64,000 bases of DNA from the NCBI GenBank assembly GCA_023023105.1, contig CP083824.1, positions 2,728,001 to 2,792,000 on the forward strand. Reading direction: 5' to 3'. The position numbers were made by a program, and so were the translations under genes. The notes beneath the pieces were generated by a model that did no database searches, was not told where the DNA came from, and saw only the letters and a program-made list of their open reading frames with translations. Shown piece by piece: positions 1 to 10,319 of this stretch (within the stretch, counting starts at the first letter, position 1; every line of letters begins with the position of its first letter). This DNA is from Enterobacter ludwigii. GTDB lineage: Bacteria; Pseudomonadota; Gammaproteobacteria; Enterobacterales; Enterobacteriaceae.

Positions 1-128
1 TCGTGGCTGAGGTTGTTGAACGTGAACAACCGGCTCATCTGCGCGACTGGTTTCGCGAAAGATTAATTGCCCACCGTCTCGCATCGGTCAACCTTTCTCG
101 TTTGCCCTACGAGCCTAAAGTTAAATAA
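1..128 (+). CDS. holE: DNA polymerase III theta subunit, C-terminal part
   Basis: The first 128 bases read as the last 41 residues of HolE, cut by the window edge. The tail with the segment [20 protein letters not shown] and the ending [11 protein letters not shown] matches the E. coli theta subunit closely from memory. Theta binds the epsilon proofreading subunit in the polymerase III core and stabilises it. The next gene, yobB, is also the next gene in E. coli, which supports the call. No clear terminator hairpin is visible in the 111 bases before yobB. Confidence 0.9.
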   Translation, partial: VAEVVEREQPAHLRDWFRERLIAHRLASVNLSRLPYEPKVK

Positions 129-239
129 GCTTAAAAAGTCGTTACACTTCCTTACGCGGAATATGCCAGGATAAGAAAACCCTGATTAATCTAGGTGTAT
201 TCTTAAAATCCCTGCGACTCAGTGTATAAGGAAGTCACG

Positions 240-890
240 ATGTCACAATGGAATATTGCCGCAGCCCAGTATACCGGGCAGCATCACAGTGTGGATGACC
301 ATGTTGCGCGCCACCTCTGCTTCATCGCCGAAGCAGCACGCCAGCAATGCGATTTGCTGGTATTTCCTGAACTTTCATTAACGGGCTCGGGCACAACGGT
401 ATTACCTCCTCCCCCCAGTGATGCGCAGCTTGAACCCCTGCTTGACGCCGCACATTTTTACCAAATCACCCTCATTGCCGGGCTCCCTCTTGAACGGAAT
501 GGTCAGCGCCAGAAAGGACTCGCGCTGTTTACGCCTTCCAGCCAGGATATTCTGCGCTACCCGCAGGGGAGCGGTGCAAGTCTGGTTCCGGGAGATAAAC
601 AACTTAGCATCATTGATGCGCATACCGATTCACCCAATCTCGATTCACAGGCGGCGCTGTTTACCAGCTGTCAGTCTGTTGTTGATTATCGCTGGCGGCA
701 GTCCATCAGCACCCTGCAGCGCTTCGCACATAAATATGCGATTGCCGTGTTAATGGCTAATGCGTGTGGCGGCAGCGCGTTATGGGATGAAAGAGGCCAG
801 TTGATTGTCCGCGCGGATAAAGGCGAGCTCTTGCTGACCGGCACGCTCGGCAGACAGGGTTGGCAAGGCGATATCATTCCTTTAGGCTAA
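240..890 (+). CDS. yobB: Carbon-nitrogen hydrolase (nitrilase) family protein YobB
   Basis: A 216-residue protein of the nitrilase/amidase superfamily, close in length to E. coli YobB (218). The N-terminal half has the beta strand plus glutamate of the fold (DLLVFPELSLTG, residues about 38-49), the usual position of the catalytic Glu. A textbook lysine and cysteine motif is not obvious in the C-terminal half, so hydrolase activity is uncertain. The ATG at 240 is chosen because AAGGAA lies six bases upstream; a GTG at 222 in the same frame would put that Shine-Dalgarno inside the gene. It lies between holE and exoX as in E. coli. Its physiological substrate is unknown. Confidence 0.8.
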   Translation: MSQWNIAAAQYTGQHHSVDDHVARHLCFIAEAARQQCDLLVFPELSLTGSGTTVLPPPPSDAQLEPLLDAAHFYQITLIAGLPLERNGQRQKGLALFTPSSQDILRYPQGSGASLVPGDKQLSIIDAHTDSPNLDSQAALFTSCQSVVDYRWRQSISTLQRFAHKYAIAVLMANACGGSALWDERGQLIVRADKGELLLTGTLGRQGWQGDIIPLG

Positions 891-914
891 GCGTTTTAAG
901 CTCAGGAGTTTTCA

Positions 915-1577
915 ATGCTGCGCGTCATCGATACCGAAACTTGCGATCTTCAGGGCGGAATTGTGGAAGTGGCCTCTGTCGATGTGGTAGACGGTAAAAT
1001 CGTCAACCCAATGAGCCATCTGGTGCGCCCTGATCGCCCCATTAGCCCGCAGGCTATGGCAATCCATCGCATTACCGAATCAATGGTGGCGGATAAGCCG
1101 TGGATAGAAGAAATTATTCCACACTATTACGGTAGCCCGTGGTACGTCGCGCATAACGCCAGCTTTGACCGCCGGGTGTTGCCCGAAATGCCAGGGGAAT
1201 GGATTTGTACTATGAAGCTGGCGCGTCGCCTCTGGCCGGGGATCAAATACAGTAATATGGCGCTGTATAAGTCCCGTAAGCTTAGCGTCCGTACACCTGA
1301 GGGGCTTCACCATCACCGCGCGTTGTACGACTGCTATATTACCGCCGCGTTACTCATTGATATTATGAATATCTCTGGCTGGACGCCGGATGATATGGCA
1401 ACGATCACCGGTCGTCCTGCGCTTCTCACCACCTTTACCTTTGGCAAATATCGCGGTAGAGCGGTGTCTGATATTGCGGATAAAGATCCGGGCTATCTGC
1501 GCTGGCTTTACAATAACCTCGACAAAATGAGCCCGGAACTGCGCTTAACGCTGAAACACTACCTGGGCGAAGCTTAA
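915..1577 (+). CDS. exoX: Exodeoxyribonuclease X
   Basis: A 220-residue DnaQ-like 3'-5' exonuclease, the same length as E. coli ExoX. The first acidic motif is visible as DTET at residues 6-9 near the N terminus, the second in HNASFD (about 77-82), and the third in the HHRALYDCY segment (about 134-142), as expected for a DEDD enzyme that uses two metal ions. The C-terminal 60 residues form the extension typical of ExoX. The enzyme degrades single-stranded DNA and acts in methyl-directed mismatch repair. CAGGAG lies just before the start. The last four bases overlap the end of the convergent ptrB. Confidence 0.92.
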   Translation: MLRVIDTETCDLQGGIVEVASVDVVDGKIVNPMSHLVRPDRPISPQAMAIHRITESMVADKPWIEEIIPHYYGSPWYVAHNASFDRRVLPEMPGEWICTMKLARRLWPGIKYSNMALYKSRKLSVRTPEGLHHHRALYDCYITAALLIDIMNISGWTPDDMATITGRPALLTTFTFGKYRGRAVSDIADKDPGYLRWLYNNLDKMSPELRLTLKHYLGEA

Positions 1578-3634
1578 GGCTCTTCACCGCCTGGCAGCGT
1601 TCCCTGCGCCAGGGCAATCAGGAAGGCATATTCCAGGGCGACGCCTTCATAGGTTTTGAACCGCCCTGATTTCCCTCCATGCCCGGAATCCATATCGGTA
1701 CAGAGCAGCAACAGATTATCATCGGTTTTTAGCTCCCGCAGTTTTGCCACCCATTTTGCCGGCTCCCAGTACTGCACCTGCGAATCATGCAACCCGGTGG
1801 TGACCAGCATGTGCGGATAGGCTTTTGCCTCCACGTTATCGTACGGGCTGTACTCTTTCATATAGCGATAGTAGATCGCATCCTGAGGATTCCCCCACTC
1901 TTCGAACTCCCCCGTCGTCAGGGGAATGGATTCATCGAGCATGGTCGTGACCACATCGACAAACGGAACCTGCGCGACAATCCCTTTGAAGCGATCGGGA
2001 CGCTGGTTGATCACCGCCCCCATCAACATGCCGCCCGCGCTGCCCCCCATCCCAAAGCAGAGATGCGGATCCCCGTAGCCTTGCTCAATCAGCGCATCAC
2101 AAACATCGAGATAGTCATTGAAGGTGTTTTTCTTTTTCAGGAATTTCCCGTCTTCATACCAGTGCTGCCCCAGTTCACCGCCGCCGCGCACATGGGCGAT
2201 AGCGAAAACGAAGCCACGATCGAGCAGACTTAACCTACTGCTGCTGAAATCGGCATCCATGCTTGAGCCATAGGAACCATAGCCGTAAACCAGCAGTGGG
2301 TTTTTCCCTTTCCGGAAATGCGCCTGGTGGTAAACAAGTGAGACCGGAACTTCCACGCCATCGCGGACAGTGACCCAAAGGTGCTCGCTGCGGTAGTTTT
2401 CAGATTCAAACCCTTTGACCTCGGTCTGCTTAATCACCTGACGCTGCCCGGTATCCATATCCAGCTCAAACAACGTGTCCGGCGTGGTCATTGAGGAGTA
2501 ACCGTAGCGCAACCGAGACGACTCGGGTTCAGGGTTGAACCCAATCCACGTCACATACGCTGGGTCGTCGAACGCAATCCCCACCACTTCCCGGGTTTTA
2601 CGGTTGATTTGCCGGATACTGGTCAGCCCGCGCTGACGCTCTTCCACCACCAGCCAGTCGGTAAACAGAGTGAACCCTTCCAGCATCACTTGCTCCCGCG
2701 CGGGAATAAGCACCTCCCACTTGCGCTCATCGCGCACTTTGGTTTTATAGAGACCAAAGTTTTTGCCCTCGCGATTAGAGCGCAAATAAAAACTGTGCTG
2801 GAAGTGATCCAGACTGTACTCATGATCCTTGCGACGCGGCAGAAAACAGAGCGGCTGGGCATCAGGTAGTTCGGCGTCCAGCAGCAAAACCTCAGACGTC
2901 GTCGCGCTGGCGAGGAAAATAATCACATAGTGGCGTGAGGAGGTTTTATGCAGGCTGACATAAAACGTTTCGTCTTTCTCTTCATAGACCAGTTCGTCAT
3001 CGGCAGAACCCGTCCCTACGGTATGTCGCCACACCTGATAAGGCAGTAGCGTGGACGCATGCTTTTTGACGTAGTAGACGGTCTCGGAATCATTCGCCCA
3101 GACAAAATCCGGGGAGACATTTTCCAGCATTTCAGGATACCAGTTCCCGGTGTCCAGATTGCGAAAACGCAGGCCATACTGACGGCGGGAGAGGTAGTCC
3201 TCAGCCAGCGCCATAATCGTGTTGTCAGGTGAAATGGACATGCCACCCAGCGTATAAAATTCGCTGTGGGCGGCGCGCTGGTTGGCATCCAGTAAAATCT
3301 CCCACTCATCCCATTCGGCACTTAACACGGGTTGTCGTTGGTAGATGGGATACTCGTTGCCGGGCTCGTAGATATGACGATAGCGATAGCCATTTTTGGT
3401 CCAGGGCGCGGAGATATCATGCTGAGGAATGCGCTGCACCATTTCATTCAGCAATTGATCCTGAAGTGCCTGCTGGCTGGACATGACCTTGCGGCCATAG
3501 TCGTTTTCCTCGTGCAGGTAGTCGAGCACCTCTGGCCGGGAGCGAGAATCGTCCCGTAGCCAGTAATAGTTGTCTATACGCGTATCGCCATGCGTGGTGA
3601 TCGCATAAGGAGTACGTCGGGCTTTCGGTGGCAT
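1574..3634 (-). CDS. ptrB: Oligopeptidase B (protease II)
   Basis: A 686-residue prolyl-oligopeptidase family serine peptidase, the E. coli length and very similar throughout. The N-terminal two thirds form the beta-propeller that limits access to short peptides; the C-terminal hydrolase domain carries the nucleophile in [10 protein letters not shown] (near residue 532) and the catalytic histidine in [11 protein letters not shown] (near 652). It cleaves after arginine and lysine in peptides up to about 30 residues, in the cytoplasm. Transcribed towards exoX, with stop codons overlapping by four bases, so transcripts converge. The start at 3634 has only a weak Shine-Dalgarno, but the N terminus matches the family. 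Confidence 0.95.
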   Translation of the reverse strand: MPPKARRTPYAITTHGDTRIDNYYWLRDDSRSRPEVLDYLHEENDYGRKVMSSQQALQDQLLNEMVQRIPQHDISAPWTKNGYRYRHIYEPGNEYPIYQRQPVLSAEWDEWEILLDANQRAAHSEFYTLGGMSISPDNTIMALAEDYLSRRQYGLRFRNLDTGNWYPEMLENVSPDFVWANDSETVYYVKKHASTLLPYQVWRHTVGTGSADDELVYEEKDETFYVSLHKTSSRHYVIIFLASATTSEVLLLDAELPDAQPLCFLPRRKDHEYSLDHFQHSFYLRSNREGKNFGLYKTKVRDERKWEVLIPAREQVMLEGFTLFTDWLVVEERQRGLTSIRQINRKTREVVGIAFDDPAYVTWIGFNPEPESSRLRYGYSSMTTPDTLFELDMDTGQRQVIKQTEVKGFESENYRSEHLWVTVRDGVEVPVSLVYHQAHFRKGKNPLLVYGYGSYGSSMDADFSSSRLSLLDRGFVFAIAHVRGGGELGQHWYEDGKFLKKKNTFNDYLDVCDALIEQGYGDPHLCFGMGGSAGGMLMGAVINQRPDRFKGIVAQVPFVDVVTTMLDESIPLTTGEFEEWGNPQDAIYYRYMKEYSPYDNVEAKAYPHMLVTTGLHDSQVQYWEPAKWVAKLRELKTDDNLLLLCTDMDSGHGGKSGRFKTYEGVALEYAFLIALAQGTLPGGEEP

Positions 3635-3718
3635 GTCATCATTCTTTTAAGTTTTACACCCTATAAGGTTGGCAAAACCCACGCATGATGCAAGCGAAAC
3701 AGTGTCGCAGCCGCGACG

Positions 3719-4369
3719 CTATCCCTGTAACGCTTTTTTTTGTTCCCGGATATCCTGCTCAATACCCTCGCGTACATCCTGCGGGATCTTCAACGCATCG
3801 CCGAGGGCATTGAGGTAGCTACGTTCCATAAAGTGGTCGATATCAATGGCGGCACAGCTGAGAAAATAGAGTTCAAGCGCCTCTTCCTCATTCTTCACAC
3901 TCTGCGCAAGACGCAGTGGATCGAGCGGCTGTTCAATCGCCTGCGCCACCAGGGCTCTGCCCTTCTCTTCAACACCGGCTTCGCGAAGCTGCTGCTCAAT
4001 CGCCGATCGTTCTTTATCGTCAATATGCCCGTCACTCTTCGCGGCAAAGACCAGCGCAAGGATCAATCGTTCGGTACGCAGATCCAGCGGCGAGGTGTGC
4101 TCGCTATAATGCGGTTCATCGCAGTGTGCAGCCCGTACCCTGTCTTTGTATTTATTCCATAGTACGGTACCTGCGATGGCCCCGCCACCGGCCAGCAACG
4201 CGCCAGTTCCATATTTTGCCAGCAGCTTACGTGAGGATTTATTCGCGACTAAAAGGCCTGCCAGCCCGCCAAGTGCGCCGGGAACCAATAGTTTACTGAG
4301 CCCCTGCTCGCCAGACGACGATGCTTTCTGTCCTAACAGCGATTGCAACTGATTTAACCAACCAGACAT
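3719..4369 (-). CDS. yebE: DUF533 inner-membrane protein YebE
   Basis: A 216-residue protein of the DUF533 family. Residues about 30-70 contain two glycine-rich hydrophobic stretches (the [14 protein letters not shown] and [19 protein letters not shown] segments), while the C-terminal half is an acidic, helical TerB-like domain with [16 protein letters not shown]. The start MSGWLNQ at 4369 is chosen over a GTG four codons upstream because GAGGGA lies seven bases before it. Its function is not established; in E. coli it belongs to the Cpx/envelope-stress set. It lies between ptrB and purT. E. coli has yebF and yebG in the following gap, which are not present here. Confidence 0.85.
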   Translation of the reverse strand: MSGWLNQLQSLLGQKASSSGEQGLSKLLVPGALGGLAGLLVANKSSRKLLAKYGTGALLAGGGAIAGTVLWNKYKDRVRAAHCDEPHYSEHTSPLDLRTERLILALVFAAKSDGHIDDKERSAIEQQLREAGVEEKGRALVAQAIEQPLDPLRLAQSVKNEEEALELYFLSCAAIDIDHFMERSYLNALGDALKIPQDVREGIEQDIREQKKALQG

Positions 4370-4489
4370 GGTTTCCCTCACTTAACGGTGAACATATTTC
4401 ACAGCGTAAGCGAGCAGGCGTCAGGAAATGTCTGGATGGGCTAAAGATGCGCAAATTTCTTCCCCCTCCCTTAGCCCTGCACAAGACAC

Positions 4490-4505
4490 ACGCAAACGTT
4501 TTCGT
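4490..4505 (+). promoter_or_regulatory. PurR operator of purT
   Basis: The 16-mer ACGCAAACGTTTTCGT matches the PurR consensus ACGCAAACGTTTNCNT at every defined base. It ends two bases before a good -10 hexamer (TATACT, 4507-4512) and 35 bases before the purT start, so bound PurR would cover the promoter. This is the expected arrangement for hypoxanthine/guanine-dependent repression of purT. Confidence 0.88.
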
Positions 4506-4539
4506 TTATACTGCGCGCATCTTTTTCAGGGGGAATGTT

Positions 4540-5718
4540 ATGACTCGTTTAGGCACTGCGCTGCGACCTGCAGCGACGCGTGTGATGCTGTTGGGATCGG
4601 GCGAACTGGGTAAAGAGGTCGCCATTGAATGTCAGCGTTTAGGTGTGGAAGTGATTGCCGTAGACCGTTACGCCGATGCTCCTGCCATGCACGTCGCCCA
4701 TCGTTCTTATGTGATTAACATGCTGGATGGCGATGCCCTACGGGCACTGATTACGCAGGAGAAACCCGATTTCGTGGTCCCGGAAATTGAAGCCATCGCC
4801 ACCGATACGCTGATCGCTCTTGAACAGGAAGGCCAGCGCGTGGTGCCCTGTGCCAAAGCGGCAAAACTGACCATGAACCGGGAAGGTATTCGTCGTCTGG
4901 CAGCGGAAGAGCTGGGGCTCCCCACGTCGAGCTATCGGTTTGCTGGCGATAAAACCGCATTCCTGCAGGCTGTTGAGGAGATTGGCTACCCGTGCATCGT
5001 TAAACCCGTGATGAGTTCCTCCGGTAAAGGACAGAGCTTTATTCGCGACAGCAGCACGCTGGATAAGGCATGGGATTATGCCCAGCAAGGTGGTCGTGCC
5101 GGAGCGGGTCGCGTGATTGTCGAAGGTGTCGTGAAATTCGATTTCGAGATCACCCTGTTGACCGTCAGCGCCATTGATGGCGTCCATTTCTGTGACCCAA
5201 TTGGCCACCGTCAGGAAGATGGCGATTACCGTGAATCATGGCAGCCGCAGCAGATGAGTGCCCTGGCACTGGAACGTGCGCAGGCGATCGCCCGTAAAAC
5301 CGTACTCGCGCTGGGCGGCTATGGCCTGTTTGGCGTAGAGCTTTTCGTCTGCGGAGATGAGGTTATTTTCAGCGAAGTCTCACCTCGCCCGCATGACACC
5401 GGCATGGTGACGCTGATTTCGCAGGATCTCTCTGAGTTCGCCCTGCACGTGCGCGCTTTCCTCGGATTGCCTGTTGGTGGCATCCGTCAGTACGGCCCGG
5501 CCGCTTCCGCAGTGATCCTGCCGCAATTAACCAGCCAGAATGTCACGTTTGATAACGTCGACGGCGCAGTAGGTGCAGGGTTACAGGTGCGTTTGTTCGG
5601 TAAACCGGAGATCGACGGCACGCGTCGTCTTGGCGTAGCATTAGCCACCGGGGATAACGTAGAAGACGCCGTGGCGAGAGCGAAAACAGCCTCCGCAGCT
5701 GTTAGCGTAAGAGGATAA
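4540..5718 (+). CDS. purT: Formate-dependent phosphoribosylglycinamide formyltransferase
   Basis: A 392-residue ATP-grasp enzyme, the E. coli length. It makes formyl-GAR from GAR, ATP and free formate, bypassing the folate-dependent PurN step of purine synthesis. The N terminus has the Rossmann-like PRPP-amine domain ([11 protein letters not shown], residues 14-24), the middle the ATP-grasp domain with the flexible loop SSSGKG (about 158-163), and the metal/ATP-binding glutamates lie in GVELFV and [12 protein letters not shown]. The frame stays open upstream across yebE antisense, but homology starts at [10 protein letters not shown], preceded by AGGGGG. A PurR box overlaps the promoter and a hairpin terminator follows. 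Confidence 0.96.
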   Translation: MTRLGTALRPAATRVMLLGSGELGKEVAIECQRLGVEVIAVDRYADAPAMHVAHRSYVINMLDGDALRALITQEKPDFVVPEIEAIATDTLIALEQEGQRVVPCAKAAKLTMNREGIRRLAAEELGLPTSSYRFAGDKTAFLQAVEEIGYPCIVKPVMSSSGKGQSFIRDSSTLDKAWDYAQQGGRAGAGRVIVEGVVKFDFEITLLTVSAIDGVHFCDPIGHRQEDGDYRESWQPQQMSALALERAQAIARKTVLALGGYGLFGVELFVCGDEVIFSEVSPRPHDTGMVTLISQDLSEFALHVRAFLGLPVGGIRQYGPAASAVILPQLTSQNVTFDNVDGAVGAGLQVRLFGKPEIDGTRRLGVALATGDNVEDAVARAKTASAAVSVRG

Positions 5719-5745
5719 AAAAACGGGCCGAATGGCCCGTTTTTC
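5719..5745. terminator. Bidirectional terminator between purT and eda
   Basis: A 7-bp GC-rich stem (ACGGGCC at 5723-5729 with GGCCCGT at 5734-5740, loop GAAT) is flanked by A7 on the left and T5 on the right. It can end purT transcription on the plus strand and the edd-eda message on the minus strand. Confidence 0.88.
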
Positions 5746-5759
5746 ATGCTGCGTATAAC

Positions 5760-6401
5760 TTACTGCTGCGCACCTTCAACCGCTTCACGAGCCAGTTTAG
5801 TAATGCGATCCCAGTCGCCCGCTTCCAGCGCATCCGCCGGAACCAGCCATGAACCACCGATGCACAGCACGCTTTTCAGTGCCAGGTAGTCACGGTAGTT
5901 AGCAGGAGAGATGCCACCCGTCGGGCAGAAACGAACCTGAGCGAATGGACCCGCAATCGCCTGCAGCGCTTTGGTGCCGCCGTTCGCTTCTGCCGGGAAG
6001 AATTTGAACTCTTTCAGACCGTAGTCCATACCCAGCATCAGTTCAGATACGGTGCTAATGCCAGGGATCAGCGGAATGGTGCCTTCGGTTGCCGCTTTCA
6101 GCAGAGACTCCGTCAGGCCCGGGCTGATCGCAAACTGTGCGCCCGCTTCAGTCACTTCCGCCAGTTGCTGTGCATTCAGAACGGTACCCGCACCGACGAT
6201 GGCGTCCGGCACTTCTTTAGCGATTGCGCGAATAGCATCCATCGCGCAGGCAGTGCGCAGGGTGACTTCCAGAACACGAACGCCACCGGCAACCAGCGCT
6301 TTCGCCATCGGTACCGCATGCTCCAGTTTATTTACCACGATAACCGGCACGACAGGGCCAGTGGTCATGATTGCTTCTGCACTTGTTTTCCAGTTTTTCA
6401 T
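5760..6401 (-). CDS. eda: KDPG/KHG aldolase
   Basis: A 213-residue class I aldolase, identical in length to E. coli Eda. It splits 2-keto-3-deoxy-6-phosphogluconate into pyruvate and glyceraldehyde 3-phosphate, the last Entner-Doudoroff step, and also acts on 4-hydroxy-2-oxoglutarate. The Schiff-base lysine is Lys133 in EFKFFPAEA, and the catalytic Glu45 lies in RVLEVTLRT. The start MKNWKTS at 6401 is chosen by homology, with GAGA upstream; eleven further in-frame codons upstream are not part of the family sequence. It follows edd by 39 bases on the same strand, so the two form an operon. Confidence 0.96.
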   Translation of the reverse strand: MKNWKTSAEAIMTTGPVVPVIVVNKLEHAVPMAKALVAGGVRVLEVTLRTACAMDAIRAIAKEVPDAIVGAGTVLNAQQLAEVTEAGAQFAISPGLTESLLKAATEGTIPLIPGISTVSELMLGMDYGLKEFKFFPAEANGGTKALQAIAGPFAQVRFCPTGGISPANYRDYLALKSVLCIGGSWLVPADALEAGDWDRITKLAREAVEGAQQ

Positions 6402-6440
6402 CAGTGTCTTCTCTCGCCAGATCGTTAAAATCAAGTCGTC

Positions 6441-8252
6441 TTAAAACGTAATACAGGTTGCGCCCTGCTCAGCACCAGAGAGTTTCTCACGCAGCGCACC
6501 AAACATTTCGCGCCCTGTCCCCACGCGCGATGCGCTCAGGTCAGGAATATGTGGCTTACGTGCCGCCAGCTCTGCGTCATCCACCAGCAGGGTTAACTCA
6601 CCTGTCTGACCGTTTACGCGGATCATGTCGCCGTCACGCACTTTCGCCAGCAAACCACCGTCGTAAGCTTCAGGTGTCACGTGGATGGCTGAAGGCACTT
6701 TACCGGATGCGCCAGAGAGGCGTCCATCCGTCACCAGAGCAATTTTGAAACGGCGGTCCAATAATACACCAAGTGGCGGCATAAGTTTATGTAATTCTGG
6801 CATCCCGTTGGCCTTTGGCCCCTGATGGCGAACGACCACCACGCAGTCTTTATCCAGAAGACCGGCGTCAAAGGCAGGTAATACGTCGTGCTGGCTTTCG
6901 AACACTACCGCCGGTGCTTCGATAATCTGATTCTCTTCCGGTACGGCAGACGTCTTCATCACCGCGCGTCCGAGGTTGCCGCTGAGCACTTTGGTACCGC
7001 CATGAGGAGAGAACGGTTTGTCGATGGTGGCGATAACCTGTGCATCAAGAGAGGCATTCGCCCCTTCGCGCCAGTCCAGCTCGCCGTTATTCAGCCACGG
7101 CTCCTGGGTGTAGCGTTGCAGACCAAAGCCCGCCACGGTATTTACATCTTCATGCAGCAGACCGCCTTTCAGCAGCTCGCGCATCAGCAGCGGCACACCA
7201 CCTGCGGCCTGGAAGTGGTTAATGTCAGCCGGGCCGTTCGGGTACAGGCGCGCCATCAGCGGCACCACAGAAGAGATCTCGGAGAAATCATCCCAGTTAA
7301 TCAGAATGCCCGCCGCACGCGCCATGGCCACCAGGTGCATGGTGTGATTGGTTGACCCCCCCGTTGCCAGCAACGCGACGATACCGTTAACGATGACTTT
7401 CTCGTCAACCATTTTGCCCATTGGCATCCATTCGTTGCCATTACCGGTCAAACGCGTCACCTGACGGGCAGCAGCTTCGGTCAGCGCCTGGCGCAGTGGT
7501 GCATCCGGCTGGATAAAGGACGAGCCCGGAAGCTGCATCCCCATGAACTCTACGACCATCTGGTTAGTGTTAGCCGTACCGTAGAAAGTACAGGTTCCCG
7601 GCGCATGGTAGGACGCGGCTTCTGCCTCCAGCAGCGCCTGACGGTCTGCTTTCCCTTCTGCGTACAGCTGACGGATACGCACTTTCTCTTTGTTTGGCAG
7701 GCCGCTTGCCATCGGGCCGGATGGCACGAAGATCGCAGGCAGATGACCAAACGACAGCGCAGCCATTACCAGGCCCGGGACAATCTTGTCGCACACGCCG
7801 AGATACAACGCGCCATCGAACATGTTGTGTGACAAGCCAACCGCTGCAGACATCGCAATCACTTCGCGGCTCAGCAGGGAAAGCTCCATTCCGTCCTGAC
7901 CCTGCGTCACGCCGTCGCACATCGCCGGAACACCGCCCGCCACCTGGCCCACGGCATTCACGCTGTGCAGCGCTTTACGGATGATATTGGGATATACCTC
8001 ATACGGCTGGTGCGCGGAAAGCATATCGTTATAGGAAGTAATGATGGCGATGTTGTTACGCAACATGCTTTTCAGCGAGGCTTTATCATCGGGTTGGCAG
8101 GCGGCGAAACCGTGTGCCAGGTTACCGCATGCCAGCTGAGAGCGGTGGACGGTGTTACTTTTAGCTTGTTCAATCCGGGCGAGGTAGGCCGAACGGGTCT
8201 CTTTCGAGCGTTCAATAATGCGCTGTGTTACGCGTAACAATGTCGGATTCAT
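6441..8252 (-). CDS. edd: 6-phosphogluconate dehydratase
   Basis: A 603-residue member of the IlvD/Edd family, the E. coli length. It dehydrates 6-phosphogluconate to KDPG, the first committed Entner-Doudoroff step, and carries a labile 4Fe-4S cluster; candidate ligand cysteines are in the MCDGVTQG segment (about residue 111) and GVCDKIVPG. The conserved [15 protein letters not shown] near residue 510 is the family signature. It is the first gene of edd-eda. A GntR-type operator lies about 195 bases upstream, consistent with induction by gluconate. GAGGAG precedes the start. Confidence 0.96.
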   Translation of the reverse strand: MNPTLLRVTQRIIERSKETRSAYLARIEQAKSNTVHRSQLACGNLAHGFAACQPDDKASLKSMLRNNIAIITSYNDMLSAHQPYEVYPNIIRKALHSVNAVGQVAGGVPAMCDGVTQGQDGMELSLLSREVIAMSAAVGLSHNMFDGALYLGVCDKIVPGLVMAALSFGHLPAIFVPSGPMASGLPNKEKVRIRQLYAEGKADRQALLEAEAASYHAPGTCTFYGTANTNQMVVEFMGMQLPGSSFIQPDAPLRQALTEAAARQVTRLTGNGNEWMPMGKMVDEKVIVNGIVALLATGGSTNHTMHLVAMARAAGILINWDDFSEISSVVPLMARLYPNGPADINHFQAAGGVPLLMRELLKGGLLHEDVNTVAGFGLQRYTQEPWLNNGELDWREGANASLDAQVIATIDKPFSPHGGTKVLSGNLGRAVMKTSAVPEENQIIEAPAVVFESQHDVLPAFDAGLLDKDCVVVVRHQGPKANGMPELHKLMPPLGVLLDRRFKIALVTDGRLSGASGKVPSAIHVTPEAYDGGLLAKVRDGDMIRVNGQTGELTLLVDDAELAARKPHIPDLSASRVGTGREMFGALREKLSGAEQGATCITF

Positions 8253-8373
8253 AAATGCTCCTCTAATTTATCTGTCCGTGCTCAGGAGTTTACAAAGTCG
8301 CTGGCAGTTGTTAACAACGCTGAAACGCTTGCTGTCCGGAGCTCAGGGGCAAAATCACTTCCGGCAGTGTAAT

Positions 8374-8407
8374 AAAAAAAGCTCCGCGGGTGAATCCACA
8401 CGGAGCT
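8374..8407 (-). terminator. Terminator downstream of zwf
   Basis: On the minus strand, AGCTCCG (complement of 8401-8407) pairs with CGGAGCT (complement of 8380-8386) and is followed by seven T residues (8374-8380). It lies 80 bases past the zwf stop and upstream of the edd start, so it separates zwf from edd-eda. Confidence 0.82.
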
Positions 8408-8445
8408 TAAAAGTTTAAAAATTATGCCACTAGCTGTGTTAGATC

Positions 8446-8461
8446 ATGTTACCGGTAAAAT
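8446..8461 (-). promoter_or_regulatory. GntR-type operator upstream of edd
   Basis: The 16-mer ATGTTACCGGTAAAAT contains the palindromic core TTACCGGTAA and agrees with the enterobacterial GntR (gluconate repressor) consensus ATGTTACCGGTAACAT at 15 of 16 positions. It lies between the zwf stop and the zwf terminator, upstream of edd, where E. coli also has GntR control. The edd promoter itself is not precisely located. Confidence 0.75.
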
Positions 8462-8486
8462 AACACTTTCGAGCTAGAGGATGATC

Positions 8487-9962
8487 TTACTCAAACTCGT
8501 TCCAGGAGCGGCCATCGCGGGTGATCATCGCCACGGACGCGACTGGCCCCCAGGTGCCTGCCTGATACGGTTTAGGCGCATCCTGATCGGCTGCCCAGGC
8601 TTCGGTAATGGAGTCAACCCATTTCCAGGCCTCCTCCACTTCGTCGCGGCGCACAAACAGCGCCTGGATACCGCGCATGGTTTCCAGCAGCAGGCGCTCA
8701 TACGCGTCTGCAAGATGCGTCTGGTTGAAGGTTTCGGAGTAACTCAGATCCAGTTTGGTGGTCTGCAGGTTGTGTTTGTGGTCAAGACCCGGCACTTTGT
8801 TCAGGATCTGAATATCAACCCCTTCGTCCGGCTGCAGGCGAATGGTCAGTTTGTTCTGAGGCAGTTCCTGCCAGGACTCTTTGAACAGGTTCAGTTCCGG
8901 GTTTTTGAAGTAGACAACCACTTCGGAGCATTTGGCTGGCAGACGTTTACCGGTACGCAGATAGAACGGAACCCCCGCCCAGCGCCAGTCGTCGATATCC
9001 ACGCGGATAGCCACAAACGTCTCGGTGTTGCTGGACTTGTTCGCGCCCTCTTCCTCCAGGTACCCAGGCACTTTTTTGCCTTGCGCAAACCCGGCGGTGT
9101 ACTGACCACGAACGGTCTTCTCACGTACGTTAGAGCGGTCGATACGGCGCAGTGACTTCAGTACTTTCACTTTTGCATCACGGATGCTGTCAGCCGTCAG
9201 GTCAGACGGTGGAGACATAGCAATCATGCACAGAATTTGCAGCAGGTGGTTCTGGATCATGTCGCGCATCTGACCGGCCTGGTCAAAGTAACCCCAGCGC
9301 CCTTCAATCCCCACCTCTTCCGCCACGGTGATTTCCACGTGGTCGATAGTGCGGTTGTCCCAGTTGTTCACAAACAGGGAGTTAGCAAAACGCAGCGCCA
9401 GCAGGTTCAGGACCGTCTCTTTACCAAGATAGTGGTCAATACGGTAAACCTGGCACTCTTCAAAGAACTCGCCTACCTGATCGTTAATTTCGCGGGAGGT
9501 TGCCAGCGACGTACCCAGCGGCTTCTCCATCACCACGCGCGCCGGCTTGGCGTTCAGTTTGGCTTCACCCAGACCTTTGCAGATGGCACCAAAGGTGCTT
9601 GGCGGCATGGCGAAATAGTTAATGGTGACACGATTTTTCTGATCCAGCATGTCGCCCAGGCGGGAAAACGCACTGATGTCGTTCACGTCCAGGTTGCAGA
9701 AATCAAGGCGTCCGCTCAGCGTATCCCACAAACTTTCATCGATTTTCTCTTTCATGAACGTTTCGAGCGCTTCACGAACGACTTTGGTATAAGCGTCCTT
9801 GTCCCATTCGGCGCGCCCTACACCCAGGATACGGGTATCTGGATGAAGTTGGCCTGCTTTTTCCAGTTGATACAGGGAAGGCAGCAATTTCCGGCGTGCA
9901 AGATCGCCTTTCGCGCCGAAAATGACCAGGTCACATGCCTGGGCTGTTTGCGTTACCGCCAT
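8487..9962 (-). CDS. zwf: Glucose-6-phosphate 1-dehydrogenase
   Basis: A 491-residue protein, the E. coli length and nearly identical. It oxidises glucose 6-phosphate with NADP+ to 6-phosphogluconolactone, the entry to the oxidative pentose phosphate and Entner-Doudoroff routes. The dinucleotide fold shows [11 protein letters not shown] (residues about 16-26), and the substrate-binding signature RIDHYLGKE contains the active-site region. The start MAVTQTAQ at 9962 is set by homology and by GAGGAGAATGAC upstream; the frame stays open for 93 codons further, but this is leader DNA. Divergent from hexR, with a HexR operator between them. Confidence 0.97.
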   Translation of the reverse strand: MAVTQTAQACDLVIFGAKGDLARRKLLPSLYQLEKAGQLHPDTRILGVGRAEWDKDAYTKVVREALETFMKEKIDESLWDTLSGRLDFCNLDVNDISAFSRLGDMLDQKNRVTINYFAMPPSTFGAICKGLGEAKLNAKPARVVMEKPLGTSLATSREINDQVGEFFEECQVYRIDHYLGKETVLNLLALRFANSLFVNNWDNRTIDHVEITVAEEVGIEGRWGYFDQAGQMRDMIQNHLLQILCMIAMSPPSDLTADSIRDAKVKVLKSLRRIDRSNVREKTVRGQYTAGFAQGKKVPGYLEEEGANKSSNTETFVAIRVDIDDWRWAGVPFYLRTGKRLPAKCSEVVVYFKNPELNLFKESWQELPQNKLTIRLQPDEGVDIQILNKVPGLDHKHNLQTTKLDLSYSETFNQTHLADAYERLLLETMRGIQALFVRRDEVEEAWKWVDSITEAWAADQDAPKPYQAGTWGPVASVAMITRDGRSWNEFE

Positions 9963-10319
9963 GTCATTCTCCTCAGTTGGATCACCTGGTACTTCTGCCA
10001 GGTATCGTTGTAATTTTATTACAATGCACTGTACTGCTTTTACGTCATTCCCGAAACCATTAGCGCTTATCGCCACGTGCTTTACCGCGATTTTTCGCCA
10101 TTCCGGTGCTTTCGGGGATGCAATGACGCAACAACCGTCGATTCTTTGCGCAACAAGGGCCCGGCAAAACCCGACGCCGATCAAGTAATGAAAAAAAACA
10201 ACAACATTATCTTGTCGACTGTTACCCTTTATGGAAGCCACAGGGGTAATATCGGCTAAATCGAATCACGATTTCACCCATTTATGAAATCGTTTACACC
10301 CATGAGCGTCATGTTAACA
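9963..10319. other. Divergent zwf/hexR intergenic region
   Basis: A 357-base region without genes. It holds a HexR-type palindrome at 10008-10024, 46 bases before zwf, and an inverted repeat with 8-base arms at 10269-10292 in the hexR leader. E. coli zwf also carries a Mar/Sox/Rob box upstream; no convincing match was found here by eye. Confidence 0.7.
10008..10024. promoter_or_regulatory. HexR operator
   Basis: TTGTAATTTTATTACAA is a 17-base palindrome apart from its centre, and matches the described gammaproteobacterial HexR motif TGTAATTAAATTACA except at the central bases. It sits 46 bases upstream of the zwf start and in the intergenic region shared with hexR. HexR releases DNA when it binds KDPG, so the site would link zwf expression to Entner-Doudoroff flux. 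Confidence 0.82.

Noticed and set aside
4321..4539. A 73-codon in-frame extension of purT
   Set aside because: It overlaps yebE antisense and contains the PurR box and promoter; PurT homology starts at 4540.
10025..10120. A Mar/Sox/Rob box upstream of zwf
   Set aside because: E. coli zwf has one, but only weak partial matches to the degenerate consensus were found here.
9963..10241. A 93-codon in-frame extension of zwf
   Set aside because: It would place the HexR operator and the Shine-Dalgarno inside the gene; the family N terminus begins at 9962.
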